Both the position numbers and the translations under genes were made by a program. A stretch of 64,000 nt of DNA from Linanthus parryae. Lineage: Eukaryota > Streptophyta > Magnoliopsida > Ericales > Polemoniaceae. The notes below the pieces were generated by a model, which did no database searches, was not told the DNA's origin, and saw only the letters and a list, made by a program, of their open reading frames with translations. Every line of letters begins with the position of its first letter. Position 1 is the stretch's first letter. Positions 32,298 through 44,575 of this stretch are shown here, piece after piece. The stretch spans positions 19,527,001 to 19,591,000 of the forward strand of contig JALGPY010000003.1 in NCBI GenBank assembly GCA_023055425.1. The letters are read 5' to 3'.

Positions 32298-34035
32298 TCA
32301 TAATGTGAGGTTCTGATCTTCTGAAGGGACAAGTAAATCTGACATGACCAATTTTTCCACAGTAATGACATTTTGGAGAATGTCTGCTACCAGATTTGAC
32401 AAAAGTAGTTGGCCTTTCTTTGGGAAATTTGGATTATAGCCAATCCCACTTTTATGCATTGATTTCAGACTTTCTCCAAGAATGAGATTTAGATTATGTT
32501 CTGAGCTTGTAAACCTAGCTAGGACCTTCTTGGACTCTTGAAGTTTCTCAGTCAAAGAACAGATCTGTTGTTCTACATTCTCAGAATGAGTCTTTAGATC
32601 AACATATCTTTCAGTCAAAAAAGTGTTTTGATCAACAACCTCTTTTATATGTGCCTTTTAAGGCTTTGAACCTGCTTTCTAAGGCCTTGAAGTCCTTTTC
32701 AAGCTTTGTCTTAGAAAATTCAACAGTTTTGTTTGAAAAAACTAGGTTCAGGTTTTATTTTACCTGCTCATGAATCTTAATCTTTAAAGTAGAAATCTCA
32801 TTTCTATAACTTTCCTCATTTAAAAACATACTTTTGAGAATTTCAGGATGTACATCAGAAGGACTAGAAAGTAGATTTTTTACCATATCTTCAATATGTC
32901 TGTCTGATGATTTTTCCTCATCATGCTTTGCCATGAAGCATAAGTTTGCTTGATCTTCTTCTGTGTCTGAGTCACTTGATGAATCAGAATCACTCCAGGA
33001 AGCCATCGTGGCTTTCTTCCTTCTGTTGTCACTGTCTTTCTTCTGAAAGTTCCTGTTCTTTTTCTTTTGTGGACAGTCCCTTACTAAATGATCTGCATCA
33101 CCACACTCAAAACAATTCATTACTTTAGTTTTATGTGACTGTGATGAAGGTTTACCTTTGTAGTCCTTGCTGCCTTAAGGTCTTGATCTCTCTATGTTGT
33201 AATCCCTGTTACCAGAGTTTCTTTTCTTCTTGAGAATCCTGGCCAAGGCCTTGGAGATCAATGCTAAAGCCTCTTCATCATCAGGTTCATCTTCAGTCTC
33301 AAGGCTTTGAGATTTTTCACTATCTTTTGCCTTAAGTGCTAAGTTCCTGATGTTTTCACTCAGATCACCTTCCACATCCTTCATAGACATTTCATTAGTG
33401 AGCAGCTTTCCTTGTAGATCATCTAGCTGAAGAAGAATCAAATCCTGAGCTTCCTCAATGGCTGTTGTCTTTGGCTCCCACTTGGCTTTTGGCAAGCTTC
33501 TCAGAATCTTTCTGACCTTCTCCTCATTTGAAAACTTCTTACCCAAAGACTCCAGATTGTTCACTACATCAGTGAATCTTTTGAAAATCTCCTTGATGGT
33601 CTCATCTGAATTTATCTTGAACAACTCATATTGCCTCAGAAGTATGTTGATTTTGATCTGCTTAACCTGGCTAGTTCCTTCATATGTCACCACCAGTTTA
33701 TCCCATACTTCTTTGGAACTCTTGCAATTTGATACTCTGTTGAACTCATCTGCATTAAGAGCACAGTATAACAGATTCATAGCCTTGTAATTTTTTGATA
33801 CCTTTTCCAGTTCAGTGACTGAAAGATTTTCCTCAGACTTGATACATCAGACTCCATCAATTGTAGTATAGTACTCATGAGGACCATTCTGAACTATTGA
33901 CCACAGTTCCATGTCCTTATCTATGATGAACATCTTCATCAATGCCTTCCAGTGCATGAAGTTATCACCACAGAACAATGTAGGTCTGTTGGCTGCCCTT
34001 CCTTGTGAAAATCCACCATCTCCTACATTACTCAT
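32298..34035 (-). pseudogene. SIRE gag with zinc knuckles
   Basis: The chosen start is the ATG at 34035 (MSNVGDGGFSQGRAANRPTL), 38 bp inside the PBS; an upstream in-frame ATG at 34071 overlaps the PBS and is unlikely. The frame stops at TGA near 33849, then continues (33780-33175) with WDKLVVTYEGTSQVKQIKIN and LRSLPKAKWEPKTTAIEEAQ, the classic gag helices of Sireviruses. After a TAA near 33175 comes the zinc knuckle CFECGDADHLVRDC (about 33116-33075), followed by an acidic Ser/Asp stretch. A second knuckle-like piece, CHYCGKIGHVRFTC, lies in a shifted frame opposite about 32325-32370. Gag forms the particle shell and the knuckles bind RNA. At least four lesions. Confidence 0.85.
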
Positions 34036-34072
34036 AGTCACCAAATTGTTAGATCTGAAACAGTGACACAAG

Positions 34073-34085
34073 ATCTGATACCAAT
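34073..34085 (-). promoter_or_regulatory. SIRE primer-binding site
   Basis: The minus strand reads ATTGGTATCAGATC next to the LTR end CACTTTCA. The core TGGTATCAGA is complementary to initiator tRNA-Met; the last bases have drifted from the usual GAGC. Confidence 0.85.
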
Positions 34086-35594
34086 TGAAAGTGTGTAATG
34101 TAGACTAAATACAGAACCTAAATACTCTAGAGGGGGGGGGGGTTGAATAGAGTATGCAAACTTTTTGCAAAACTCAAAACTTAACAGATTAGCTTTGTGT
34201 GAAATTCAAATCTCAAGGCCTTGAGATTTTAGAAAACTGTCTGAAACTTTCAAAGGCAAAATAAAAAGCTTCAAGGCCTTGAACAATTACCAGTTCTAAA
34301 AAACTTATGAACCTTAGTTTGATTTGAGTTGTATGCAGCAGATAATAATCAAACTGTAAAGTAAAGAACACAAAGCAATTTACAGAGTTCAGTCCCAATG
34401 GACCTAATCTCTGCCTGAGGGATCTAATCCCACCAGGATTGGGCAAACACTTCTTATTACTCACACAAAAACAGCCCTAGATCTTCAAGCCTAAGTGATT
34501 TCCCTTACACCTATACAACTTGTGGTTCCAAACCTATCTAGTTCCAGCTACTAACTGTTGAGCTAACAAGAACCTCTTGTTGTTCAATTGAACAACCAAC
34601 CACTAGGTTAAGTGAGGTTTAAGATAATTAAAAAATACACAGATTACAGTACAAGTGAAGAACACAGTAGAAGAGATAAGCTGTTGAAGCCTGGATGTGT
34701 TCTTCTAAGAAACTGGATTGATTTGATCTTCTGGATTCTGGATTAAAGCTTGAATCAATGTGTGTTTGAATGAATGATCTCCTAAGAATTTGTCACACCT
34801 TTCTGAGTATTCTGCAAGCCTCTCTCTCTTCAAAATTCAAACCAGTCTCTTTTATCCACAGCTGCAACTGATTGAGAGATTTTAGGATCTGAGTTCCTAC
34901 AAATCCTCCTTTTGTTTTCAACTGAAATTCAAACAACTCTAAGTGGATATCCGTTGGAGTTTGTTGAGATAGCTCTTGCACGTTTAACAAACCTGCAACA
35001 ACATTAAAACACAACAACAACAAAATCCAGAAAGATAACAGTGCTATGACTGTTTGGTTTTCCAGTTTCTGATAAAACTGGTTAAAAGATTAGAATAGTA
35101 ATCTGTTTAACTTCTAATACCTATAAATCATGAAAAAAAAAGTTTAAGACTCTTAGAAGTCAATGAATAATCACAATAGTAAGAATCTTAACCTGCAAGA
35201 ATGAATCAACTTAGTTCTGTAAAAAATGTCAGCAGCTCAAAGCACATCTCAAGGCCTTGGAGCTTTGAATCTGCTTCACAGATATACAAAGTTAAGCTCA
35301 GAAAACTTTGATTCTTCATGTTCTGATCATCTTCAATTGTTTTAGATATGTAAATAGTGTAAAATATAAGTATATGCAGTAAATCCTTGATCTGTATAAT
35401 CAGATATCCAATGTGCAACACAGAACTGTTAGAACATATAGCAGAATAAAACAACTCTCAAGGCTTTGAAGTTCTATCAATATCTCAAGGCCTTGGAGTA
35501 ACTAAAATACTTTGCTGCTCATGTCTTTGTCTTTGCCTTTCATCACTCAAAAAAATTACCATCCAAAACACATTCAAGGGTCTTTGAATCAATA
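34086..35594 (-). mobile_element. SIRE 5' LTR
   Basis: 1.51 kb, colinear with 25605-27112, with scattered substitutions and small indels. Its outer end reads TATTG instead of TGTTG on the minus strand (one base changed at 35593). The same palindromes and the G-run (about 34132-34142) are present. It drives transcription of the element leftwards. Confidence 0.9.
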
Positions 35595-35599
35595 GCAGT

Positions 35600-36769
35600 G
35601 AATCCAAAGAAATAAAAATCAGGTCAAGACATCAAGTATCGAGAGAGTTGCAATCCCATGAACAGGGCAGGTTCATGAACCCAAAAACCATGAACAACAA
35701 GAATCAAATTATGACGATTTGTTGTTAGAGTCACGATTGGTTGATCTAAACGTGTTCTAGACATGATAAGGAGCATGGTCAAGCTTTTAAACAATCAAAA
35801 TGAGCAAGAATCGAAGTACCGAGCTCTGCACTTTCCCGGCGGCCATGGTGGATTCCGGCGACCAGCTGCTCGGTTTCCGGCACTTCAACGCGTTCCTATA
35901 AATTTCTGAGTTGATTCCAGAGTCCTAGTATGATTACAGAATGTCTGGGGATCACAAAGAAGAGAGAATTGATGGAAACGACGTAGAAAAGAGAGAGTTA
36001 CCTCTCTTCCGCCGGTCCGCGCTTTGCCGGCGACGGGACCTGCAGAATCCGGAGACCCGTTGCGAATCTGGCGAGTTACGTCATTTTCTTGGTGTCGTTG
36101 AGCTCGAATGGAGACGGGGATCACGAATATGGGGCTTATTACCTCTGAATTACAACGAGGAAGACGAATTGGACAGATTAAGGGCTAGGGTTCTTCAACC
36201 TTACCCTAGAATTTCCGAAGCCATTTCTTGACGATCGCCAAAATTGAATTGGGGGTTTTCGTTGATATGTTCTCATGAGCTCCCAGCAGCACCAGGTTGG
36301 CTTGAGGTGATGGCAGGTGGTGGTTTTGGTGGTTCCACCGTGGGAGGTGGTGGTGTAGAGGTGGTCTTGGTGGTGGTTCATTAAGAAGGAGAAAAGGAAG
36401 AAGAAGATGGTGAGAGGAGAGATAACTCAACTGCATTGAGATGATTTGATGTTGGTGTGATGCTACCACCTCATGGGGTAGGTGGTAAGCTCTCACAAGA
36501 GGAAATGACAAATGGCTAACATGCATAGGGGGTGAAAGTGTAGTTTTTCGAACTTTAGTGTATAAACTAGAATTAGAGGTTTTACTTAATTTCGGATAAT
36601 CTCACAACAACCCTAACACTTCTAGTGCTTCAAAATCACTATAATAACTCCAAAAATCAACAACACTCCAAAGTCCCAACTATAAAGACATGGAAAAAAT
36701 TACTTACAAATTTGCCCCCAAAGACTTGATATTGCACTTAGAGGCGGCTTGAAAGATAGGGGTGTTACA
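35600..36769 (-). mobile_element. Gypsy 3' LTR (Tekay/Del-like), upstream part
   Basis: Continues the LTR at 23093-25604 on the far side of the SIRE insertion. On the minus strand the LTR starts TGTAACACCCCTATC (at 36769), followed by a CCACC-rich block (36420-36280) and a GCCGGC-rich block (36030-35830), the same leader-like layout as in the two solo LTRs. The plus-strand frame 35941-36231 and the minus frames 35885-36526 fall in these blocks and I do not regard them as genes. Confidence 0.75.
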
Positions 36770-37639
36770 ATCTACCCACCTTAAAAGAATCTACGTCCCC
36801 GAAGATCTCATCCTATCCCTATCCATACATGAAAAGCAGCACAATGACTCAGTCTATTTGACTTAATCAGACAAGTACATAAACCGCTCCCGTCGGATGT
36901 TCTGCTCCCAATAGATGGCTTCCTTAGTTGGTCAGTAAGCAATACATTAACGGAAAGAAATTTCTCATTCTTACTCTCTGTACGACGGGGTCTATTATGA
37001 GTCTATATTACTATCCAACCTAGACTTGGATCACAATATGGTTTCGTATACGATTATTACAAGTAAAAGTTCGAAACAAGATTTTGAAAGTTCAGTAGCA
37101 ACATACAAGTTCTCAATTTTAGAGGCGACTCAAAAATTTGCTAGAATTTATACAAATCTCGAAACTTTTAGACAAATAATTTTATCAAGACTAATATGTC
37201 GTTTTTCTTAACTCATCAGCGTTAAAAAAGTTGTCTTACCTGTAGTTGATTAGATAAACCAATCACCTTAAGTGTTCCACACATACGAGGGGGAAAAGAA
37301 CACTATGTGTCTTTACACAACGTGTCTCTCCATCACAACTCGAATGTGTTTCAAATGTTCCAACTTAGTCTACACAGCGGGTACAACTCGTAGTACCGTC
37401 GTACTAAGAGTCACGCCAGCGGACTGGTAAACAAAGTGGTCCATATGACTTGGCATTTGGTAGCTCGACACCCACCCTCTTTTTAGAAACCATTTTTTTT
37501 AAACACTTTATTGTCAAAACCTTCTAATTTTAGAAAGAACCATGTCAAATTAATTTGAAATGAAACAGAAAAAAGTATTGTCTTAAGATTCGCGCTCATA
37601 GGTAAGAAAAGATTTGTCTCAGGGTCTTTTAAGTCAAAA
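36770..37639 (-). pseudogene. Gypsy internal remnant next to the 3' LTR
   Basis: The minus strand reads TTTTAAGGTGGGTAGAT just before the LTR (36770-36786). This is the polypurine-tract form seen before TGTAACACCC-type gypsy LTRs. Upstream of it a short piece (GDEIFGDVDSF) resembles the last residues of a chromovirus pol. The rest is too decayed to assign. The 61-codon frame at 37026-37211 is not recognised. Confidence 0.5.
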
Positions 37640-38848
37640 CGTCGTTACTCTCTCGATCCGCGTTCCCATAACCCCACCTTGATTGATGACCTGCGGTTTT
37701 AAAATGGCAAAAGCCGACGCAGTTTTGAAAAAAATGATCAGTAAAAACTGAGTAAATACACACTACGACATGTAAAGCAACGAGTGGCACACAGGTATGA
37801 GTTGAAATAAATCAAGAGATTTGAAAGAATCATAAGTAATAGAGTTGGAAACAATTTGGAACAATTATAATTAATCGCGTAGCGTGAACTCTCAACTTTA
37901 AAACATTTATAAATCACGAGTATTCAAGATATTCTTAGTCAAGTAAAGTGTCAACAGTAAACATGTCCATTTGAACTGATAACAATATTAATTCACGAGT
38001 AGCATATGCTTTTCAATTCATTTCATTAGATTAGGCAATCAAGAGCCACAAACAACATCAATAGAGTAATCAAACTTTCTTTCAATTCCAATTTGACCGT
38101 TAATTTTAGTTGAGGCATGTCCAGAGCCACCAGCAGGATCGATGTAGACAGAGGGATCACGAAGTAATCACAAAGGGTTCCTTCTAGGATCTATCAAATC
38201 CTATTTCTCCCGAGCGTTAAGGGAGCCCATTCGTCAACCCCGCTCACAACATTAGCTTAAGGGCCTTAAGTGTCGACACCCCTATACCGTAGTGACCCTT
38301 ACAAGTATAAGTAGCACTCTATAGATTTAACAAACCCCTTGGCCTCAATACTTTGGTACATTTTGGCTCATCAGGGGCGGATTTGTGAAAAATTAAATTA
38401 TATCCAATAATAAGAAGCATTGCTTCAATGGTCTTAGCCATGAGAAAATGGAGGATCGCTTGGCGCCCTTCATTAATAAAATAACTCTGTACGTCGTCCT
38501 AAATCTATTAGAGGTATCTTATTTCTTCTCTTTCACATAAAGAGGATCAAAATATTAACAGTTCAAAAGTAATTTCCGAGATTTCTCAAAGGAGATGAAT
38601 AAAATAGTTGAACAACTTTCTAGGGGAAAACAGACATTCTCATACTATTTCATATAACAAAACGTTCATTCTAAAAATTCATACGCATACGCACATTTTG
38701 ATAATTAAAGGTCGCACGTATGTACTTACCACTGATCCAAGAAATTCGCAAAGCTAACACTCATACAACGCTCGTCTCATGAATCCGGGTCTAATAGTCA
38801 ATGCAGCGATACGAACACGTACGTCTGTTGCGGAACAGTCCTCAACAC
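37640..38848 (-). mobile_element. Partial LTR of the same gypsy family (probably the 5' LTR)
   Basis: 37652-38490 aligns with 23271-24380 of the 3' LTR, including TCGATCCGCGTTCCCATAAC, the TCAGTAAAAACTGAG block and CCTTAAGTGTCGACACCCC (38264-38282). It lacks about 265 bp present in the other copy (after position 38253) and diverges from it beyond about 38490. It is cut on the right by element A. Its U5 end (plus-strand left) is missing, so it is either a rearranged 5' LTR of the same insertion or a fragment of a sister element. Confidence 0.6.
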
Positions 38849-40157
38849 TGTTGGAATAGATGTCCTAGAGGCAATCTAGTTTAGTATGAATTTATATGTG
38901 GCTAGAAAATTCATTTATTATTTATTGGATATTTAATATAATGAAGTCCTTAGATTTAAAATTGTGTTGTTTATCTTAAATATCCCTAGTCAAGTATAAT
39001 GATTAATGGGACAATCATCTATAGACTAGTATGAGATTGGATTGATATGGAGATATCATGATCCAACACATATGTGTGCATTAAGGGTAATGATGCACTG
39101 GATTGACCCATCTCTGAGAAGGCTACATACACGTTATGTTAAGTCACAAGTGCTTCTCGCAGTGCAATGGTATTGTCATCCTTAGACTTGAAGTCGCTAG
39201 ATATTCTAGTTGTAGATTATTGTGATTTTGGTAGCGTTAAACGCTACACCGTAACTGAGTAGTTATAAAGGCGTGTACCGGATACAATAAGAAGCAAGCT
39301 TAGAGATCGTAGTGGACGTAGATAGAATTTGTCCCTCCCACATAACGGGAGAAACAGTGGATTGGATATACGAGTGTGACTTGTATGTCTCGTGTCCAAT
39401 CCGGATATAGAAACAAAAGGATGAGACAATTAATTGTACAAAGGTTGTCAAGATGACTATTCTATTAGTTGGATAGAATGGATGTTTTGCTAGAAACCGC
39501 TCCATATTAGCAAATTGTTGCTACCAACTAGATAGAACCTATGGGGTCACACGCTATATAGAGTTGAACTAGATTTGGGAATTAATTAATTGGATTAATT
39601 AATTAGAAGGATCACTTTGCAATACCTTGCAAACTTAGTAGGGACTAATTTGCAAGGAAGGGACTAAATTGAATTCTAGTTGGACTAGAATAAGTCCTTT
39701 AGGTAGTTGGCAAGGAGTTGTTGGACTATATAAAGGACACTCCTTCCTTCCTTCCTACACTTATGATTCAATTGATCATATCTTGAGTGGGAGAGAACAA
39801 AAGGAGAGGGAGCAAGCAAGCAAAGGAGCCGCCGCCCCCTTGCTCACCGCCCCCTTCCCGTCGGCCAACAAGGAGGCCGAACCTCTTTGTTTCGGTCTCG
39901 TTTTGCGTGATTATTCTTCCTCTTCCTCTTTCCGGGCTAGCACCAAGGATTGGAAGATCTAGAAATCAACTCTAGGCTTGGATCAACTATAGAGAACGTG
40001 ACACAATTCGCGTTTGAAGTCATCAAAGGAGAACCCTAATGTGTGTTAATAGATTTCTTCCTTTACCATCGTTATGTCTCTTGACTTGTGATCCTTGGAG
40101 GGTTTTGCATGGTTTATTATTGTTTCCGTTGCGCATCCATGAATCAAAAACCCTATA
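38849..40157 (+). mobile_element. Element A 5' LTR
   Basis: Starts TGTTGGAATAGATG, has a TATATAAA box at 39727-39734 and ends AACCCTATA, where B has AACCCTACA. Relative to A's 3' LTR it has lost about 127 bp at 39348, joining ACGGGAG directly to AAACAGTGG. The frames inside (39244-39505, 39669-39975) are not genes. Confidence 0.9.
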
Positions 40158-40158
40158 G

Positions 40159-40171
40159 TGGTATCAGAGCC
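40159..40171 (+). promoter_or_regulatory. Element A primer-binding site
   Basis: TGGTATCAGAGCC, initiator tRNA-Met type, one base after the LTR end. Confidence 0.9.
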
Positions 40172-40438
40172 ACATGTCGTAGAGCATAAACGTGGTTTAT
40201 GTGTTACGTTTTGATAGTTTTACACCTTACAATTGTTGTTTATCGCGTAAAACAAGACAAGTCAAGTATGTGATGCAATTTGTCAATAATCTATCATAAC
40301 AAGACCTAGTTTTTGCATTGGATGCATGAATTAGTGAGTTTGAGAAATTTTAGGATCTTAGATCTAGGGTTTGGGCATCCTTAGAGAAGAAGGAGTTCTT
40401 CCCAAACAAGGAAACAACCAAACTTGGGCACCAAGCAA

Positions 40439-40463
40439 GGGAGTTGTTTTGGAAACAACTCCC
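40439..40463 (+). promoter_or_regulatory. Leader hairpin of element A
   Basis: Perfect 11-bp stem with arms GGGAGTTGTTT (40439-40449) and AAACAACTCCC (40453-40463) around the loop TGG, starting 280 nt after the PBS start. Element B has the same hairpin at the same distance with two paired base changes. The position between PBS and gag suits an RNA packaging or dimerisation signal, but that is inference. Confidence 0.65.
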
Positions 40464-41844
40464 AAAGGAGGTTCGGCCCCCTAGGGGACCGCCCCTCCTT
40501 GCTTGCCGCCCAAGCAAAGCTCGGCCTAGGGGCCGGGGCAGCCCTAGCCCGAGGCCTAGCCGCGTGGGCTAGGGGTCGGCCGACCCTAGGCCTTTGCGGT
40601 TCACTTTGGGCCCGGACAATTGGATTGTTGGGCCCCATGGACCATTTTAACCCTAGAATATCCTAAAATTAATTAAAATTGACCAAGTGCGTTAAAATTG
40701 GATTTTAACTGTTTATGTGCGAATCGCATGTTGATTGGATATGGCCTTAGGATGTAGTTTGATGTTGATGTTTAATTTTTGTGGTTTGGTTTACGGCCTG
40801 CGAGCTGATCAATTAATTGTAATAATTAATTAGGGTTTTATGGCCTGCGAGCCATTTTTTTTTCTCAACTTGGGAGATTTATTTTATTTAGTATAGTTGT
40901 TAGCTAGTGCTAGATAAAAGTAGATTGTTAGCCAAGATTGAAGAAAACAAGCCCAAAACCAAAATGAGCCACAAAAGATGGAGCATGGAGCATGGAGCAT
41001 TCCACATGACTATGAAGGATGGACCAAAAGATCAAGACGCATGGAGATGTGTTTGCTTTTAGGGTTCATAGAAAACTCCATTGGCTTGGAATTTTCTTAG
41101 TCTAGAAAAGGCCATATCCACATCACGTTTTATTTATGTTTGTGGTTGTTTACTTTATTGTCTTATTATTTTGTGGTTGGTGTATGGATGATGCATGCAA
41201 TTAGGATAATAAGATAATTAGACAACCCGGATCTATTATTTGGAGTTGTGCCCAAACTCAAATAGATAGATTAGTTGATATTGATGAACAAAACAATTAA
41301 ATATTGAATCTAAAATCCCAAAATTCAAATATTGTGTTCTTGCCTTCTCGTTATTTAAACACTCATTATCATCATGATTTATCAACTTCGTGTGTGCCAA
41401 AGCATGACAACTTGGTTCATAATGATGGAATGCGATGGCACAAGCTAGTAATGTGAAATTGTTTAAATAAGAGGTTGAACACAACTAGGGTATTAATGTG
41501 ATTAAGAAACCTAGAGGCAATCAATTGAGATTATCCATGTGGATGGATAAATAAGGAGTTATTTGCCCAATTGAACCAAGAGTTGCATAAGGGATGCAAT
41601 TGGAATTGTTCCTACCTAAAGTAGTCAAATTATGGGTGACTTGCCAAAGCAAGCTCATAAGGAGATGAAACATGGATCTTGACCCACTAGAAAATATAAG
41701 GATATTTTCCGCATTAATATCTTGAGGGTTATTAATCCGCAGAAAAATAGTGGGAGCTATATTTGATAAATTAGCAATTATTGAATATAGTCAAAAATTC
41801 ACAAATACTAAAACTTGCGTATTTTCCTTTTTGTAGAATTCCAA

Positions 41845-43550
41845 ATGGCAAACAACTCATCGAGTTCACAACATTCCCAAAGATCTGTCCTTGAGAAGGA
41901 AAAGCTCTCTGGAACCAACTTCCTTGATTGGTACAGAAACTTGAGAATCGTTCTCAAGCAAGAGAAGAAACTGTACGCAATAAAGGAGCAAGTTCCAGCA
42001 GGTCCAGAGAACCAAACACCTGCAGCCCTAAAGGCGTATCAAAAGCGTGTTGACGACGCTAATGATGCGGCCTGCCTTATGCTATGAACCATGACTTCTG
42101 AGCTTCAGAAGCAACACGAAAACATGAATGCTGTCGATATGATCGAGCATCTGAAGCAGCTCTTCCAAGAGCAGGCAAGGGTTGAGAGGTATGAGGTCTC
42201 TAAGGCACTGTTCAAGTGTCATCTGGCAGAAGGGAACCCGGTGGGACCCCATGTACTCCGTATGATCGGGTACTTGGAGAATCTCGCCCGACTGGGGTTC
42301 TCGGTCGGCCAAGAGTTGGCAACCGATCTTGTGTTGCAATCGTTGCCCGAGAGTTATGGACAGTTCATCATGAACTATAACATGAACGAGATCGTGAAAC
42401 CACTGCCATATTTTCTCAATATGTTGAGGACAGCTGAACAGAGCATCAAAAAGGGTAAGGGCAAGGCCATTATGATGGTGCAGAAAGGAAAGGGCAAAAG
42501 GTTTGCCTCATCCTCCAAGGGCAAAGGCAAATCAGTTTCCAAGTCCAAGGAACCTGCCCTTAAGCCTGTTGGTGGCATTGCCAAAGGTGTGACTAAAGGT
42601 GAGTGTCACTACTGCAGTCAGCCTGGACACTGGAGGAGGAACTGCCCAAAATAGCTGGAGGACAAGAGGCTTGGAATAGTGATTCCACCACCACCAGGTA
42701 TTTTTTTTTGTAGATGTCAATTTAACTGTCTCTACATCATGGGTATTAGATACTGGATGTGGATCTCACATTTGTCGAAATGTGCAGGATCTAAAGAGAA
42801 GTATAAGATTGTCTAAAGGGGAGATAGATCTGCGCGTTGGGAATGGAGCAAAAGTTGCTACGTTGGCCGTGGGCGTTTGCGAGCTATCTCTGCCTTCAGG
42901 ATTAGTTTTAGAATTAAATAATTGCTATTTTTGTGCCAGCTATGAGCAGAAACATTATTTCTTTTTCTTGTTTGGACAAGGATGGTTTTATTATTTCAAT
43001 AAAGAACAATTGTTGTTCCTTTTATTTGAATAATATTCACTATTTTAGTGCGCAAATATTTAATGGACTATATGTCCTTGATCTAAGCAATCATGTCTAC
43101 AACATTAATACCAAGCCGATTAAAATAAATGATTTAAATCCTGCTTCATTATGGCACTGTCGTTTAGGCCACACAAACGAGAAACGTGTATCTAGACTCC
43201 ATAAGGATGGACTACTAGAATCATTTGATTTTGAATCATATGAGACATGTGAGGCTTGTTTATTGGGAAAACTTACAAAGTACCCTTTCAATAAGAAAGG
43301 TGAGAGGACTAGTGAGAAATTGGCGCTCATACATATTGATGTGTGTGGGCCATTTGCCACGCCAGCCAGGGGTGGTTATGTCTACTTCATTACGTTTACT
43401 GATGACTACAGTAGATATGGATTTGTATACCTTATGAGGGCCAAATTCGAATCCTTTGAAGTGTTCAAAGAATTCAAGAATGAAGTAGAGAAGCAACTTG
43501 GCAAAAGTATCAAGGCTCTACGATCGGATCGTGGAGGAGAATACTTGAGT
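41845..43550 (+). pseudogene. Element A gag-pol copy 1, truncated in integrase
   Basis: Starts MANNSSSSQHSQRSVLEKEK at ATG 41845. The upstream frame to 41815 has no ATG. TGA at 42085-42087, where element B has a Cys codon, then gag continues (42091-42654) through the zinc knuckle CHYCSQPGHWRRNC to a TAG that replaces the Tyr codon in KYLED. Protease VLDTGCGSHICRN (about 42747-42783) is intact at DTG. A one-base insertion in a T-run (near 42927) shifts the frame, which resumes in 42933-43631 with LWHCRLGHTNEKRVSRLH, HIDVCGPFATPARGG and LRSDRGGEYLSQ. It then runs out into leader sequence at 43550. The last 27 codons of that frame are leader, not protein. Confidence 0.9.
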
Positions 43551-44575
43551 CAATTAATTGTAATAATTAATAAGGGTTTTATGGCCTGCGAGCCATTTTT
43601 TTTCTCAACTTGGGATATTTATTTTATTTAGTATTGTTGTTAGCTAGTGCTAGATAAAAGTAGATTGTTAGCCAAGATTGAAGAAAAGAAGCCCAAAACA
43701 AAAAGGAGCCACAAAAGATGGAGCATGGAGCATGGAGCATTCCACATGACTATGAAGGATGGACCAAAAGATCAAGACGCATGGAGATGTGTTTGCTTTT
43801 AGGGTTCATAGAAAATTCCATTGGCTTGGAATTTTCTTAGTCTAGAAAAGGCCATATCCACATCACGTTTTATTTATGTTTGTGGTTGTTTACTTTATTG
43901 TCTTATTGGTGTATGGATGATGCATGCAATTAGGATAATAAGATAATTAGACAAACCGGATCTATTATTTGGAGTTGTGCCCAAACTCAAATAGATAGAT
44001 TAGTTGATATTGATGAACAAAACAATTAAAAATTGAATTTAAAAACCCACAAAATTCAAATATTGTGTTCTTGCCTTCTCGTTATTTAAACACTCATTAT
44101 CATCATGATTTATCAAGTTCATGCGTGCCAAAGCATGGCGACTTGGTTCATAATGATGGAATGCGATGGCACAAGCTAGTAATGTGCAATTGTTTAAATA
44201 AGAGGTTGAACACAACTAGGCTATTAATGTGATTAAGAAACCTAGAGGCAATCAATTGGGATTATCCATGTGGATGGATAAATAAGGAGTTATTTGCCTA
44301 ATTGAACCAAGAGTTGCATAAGGGATGCAATTGGAATTGTTCCTACCTAAAGTAGTCAAATTATGGGTGATTTGCCAAAGCAAGCTCATAAGGAGATGAA
44401 ACATAGATCTTGGCCCACTAGAAAATATAAGGATATTTTCCGCATTAATATCTTGAGGGTTATTAATCCGTACAAAAATAGTGGGAGCTATATTTGATAA
44501 ACTAGCCATTATTGAATATAGTCAAAAATTCACAAATAGTAAAACTTGCGTATTTTCCTTTTTGTAGAATTCCAA

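Larger units (their letters stand above)
25727..33312. repeat. Dispersed palindrome family, core TCAAGGCCTTGA, in the SIRE element
   Basis: Near-identical palindromes occur in both LTRs (25727-25748, 25789-25802, 26765-26779, 26974-26987, 27001-27016 and equivalents from 34208) and in the interior. Interior sites are near 27461, 27507, 29589-29608, 29649, 29669, 31467, 31499, 31740, 32128, 32680, 33241 and 33298. Many have GCTTT for GCCTT. The two best are perfect palindromes of 22 bp and 20 bp. Those at 31467 and 33298 lie in coding sequence and both encode the peptide KSQSLETE on the minus strand, in different parts of the polyprotein. Confidence 0.85.
25605..35594 (-). mobile_element. SIRE-type (Sirevirus) copia element, integrase core deleted
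   Basis: A two-LTR element of 9.99 kb on the minus strand, flanked by the 5-bp target duplication GCAGT (25600-25604 and 35595-35599). Minus-strand order: 5' LTR (35594-34086), initiator-Met-type PBS, gag with two zinc knuckles, protease, start of pre-integrase, RT-RNase H, extra env-like ORF, polypurine tract, 3' LTR (27112-25605). The gag-pol-extra ORF plan, the long LTRs and duplicated polypurine tract-like sequences are those of Sireviruses. The integrase catalytic core is missing and several frames are broken, so it could not move on its own. The LTRs have clearly more differences than those of element B, so it is older. Confidence 0.9.

Noticed and set aside
35941..36231. 96-codon plus-strand ORF that looks globular
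   Set aside because: It lies in the GCCGGC-rich part of a gypsy LTR, antisense to the element. The frame is not supported in the two sister LTRs.
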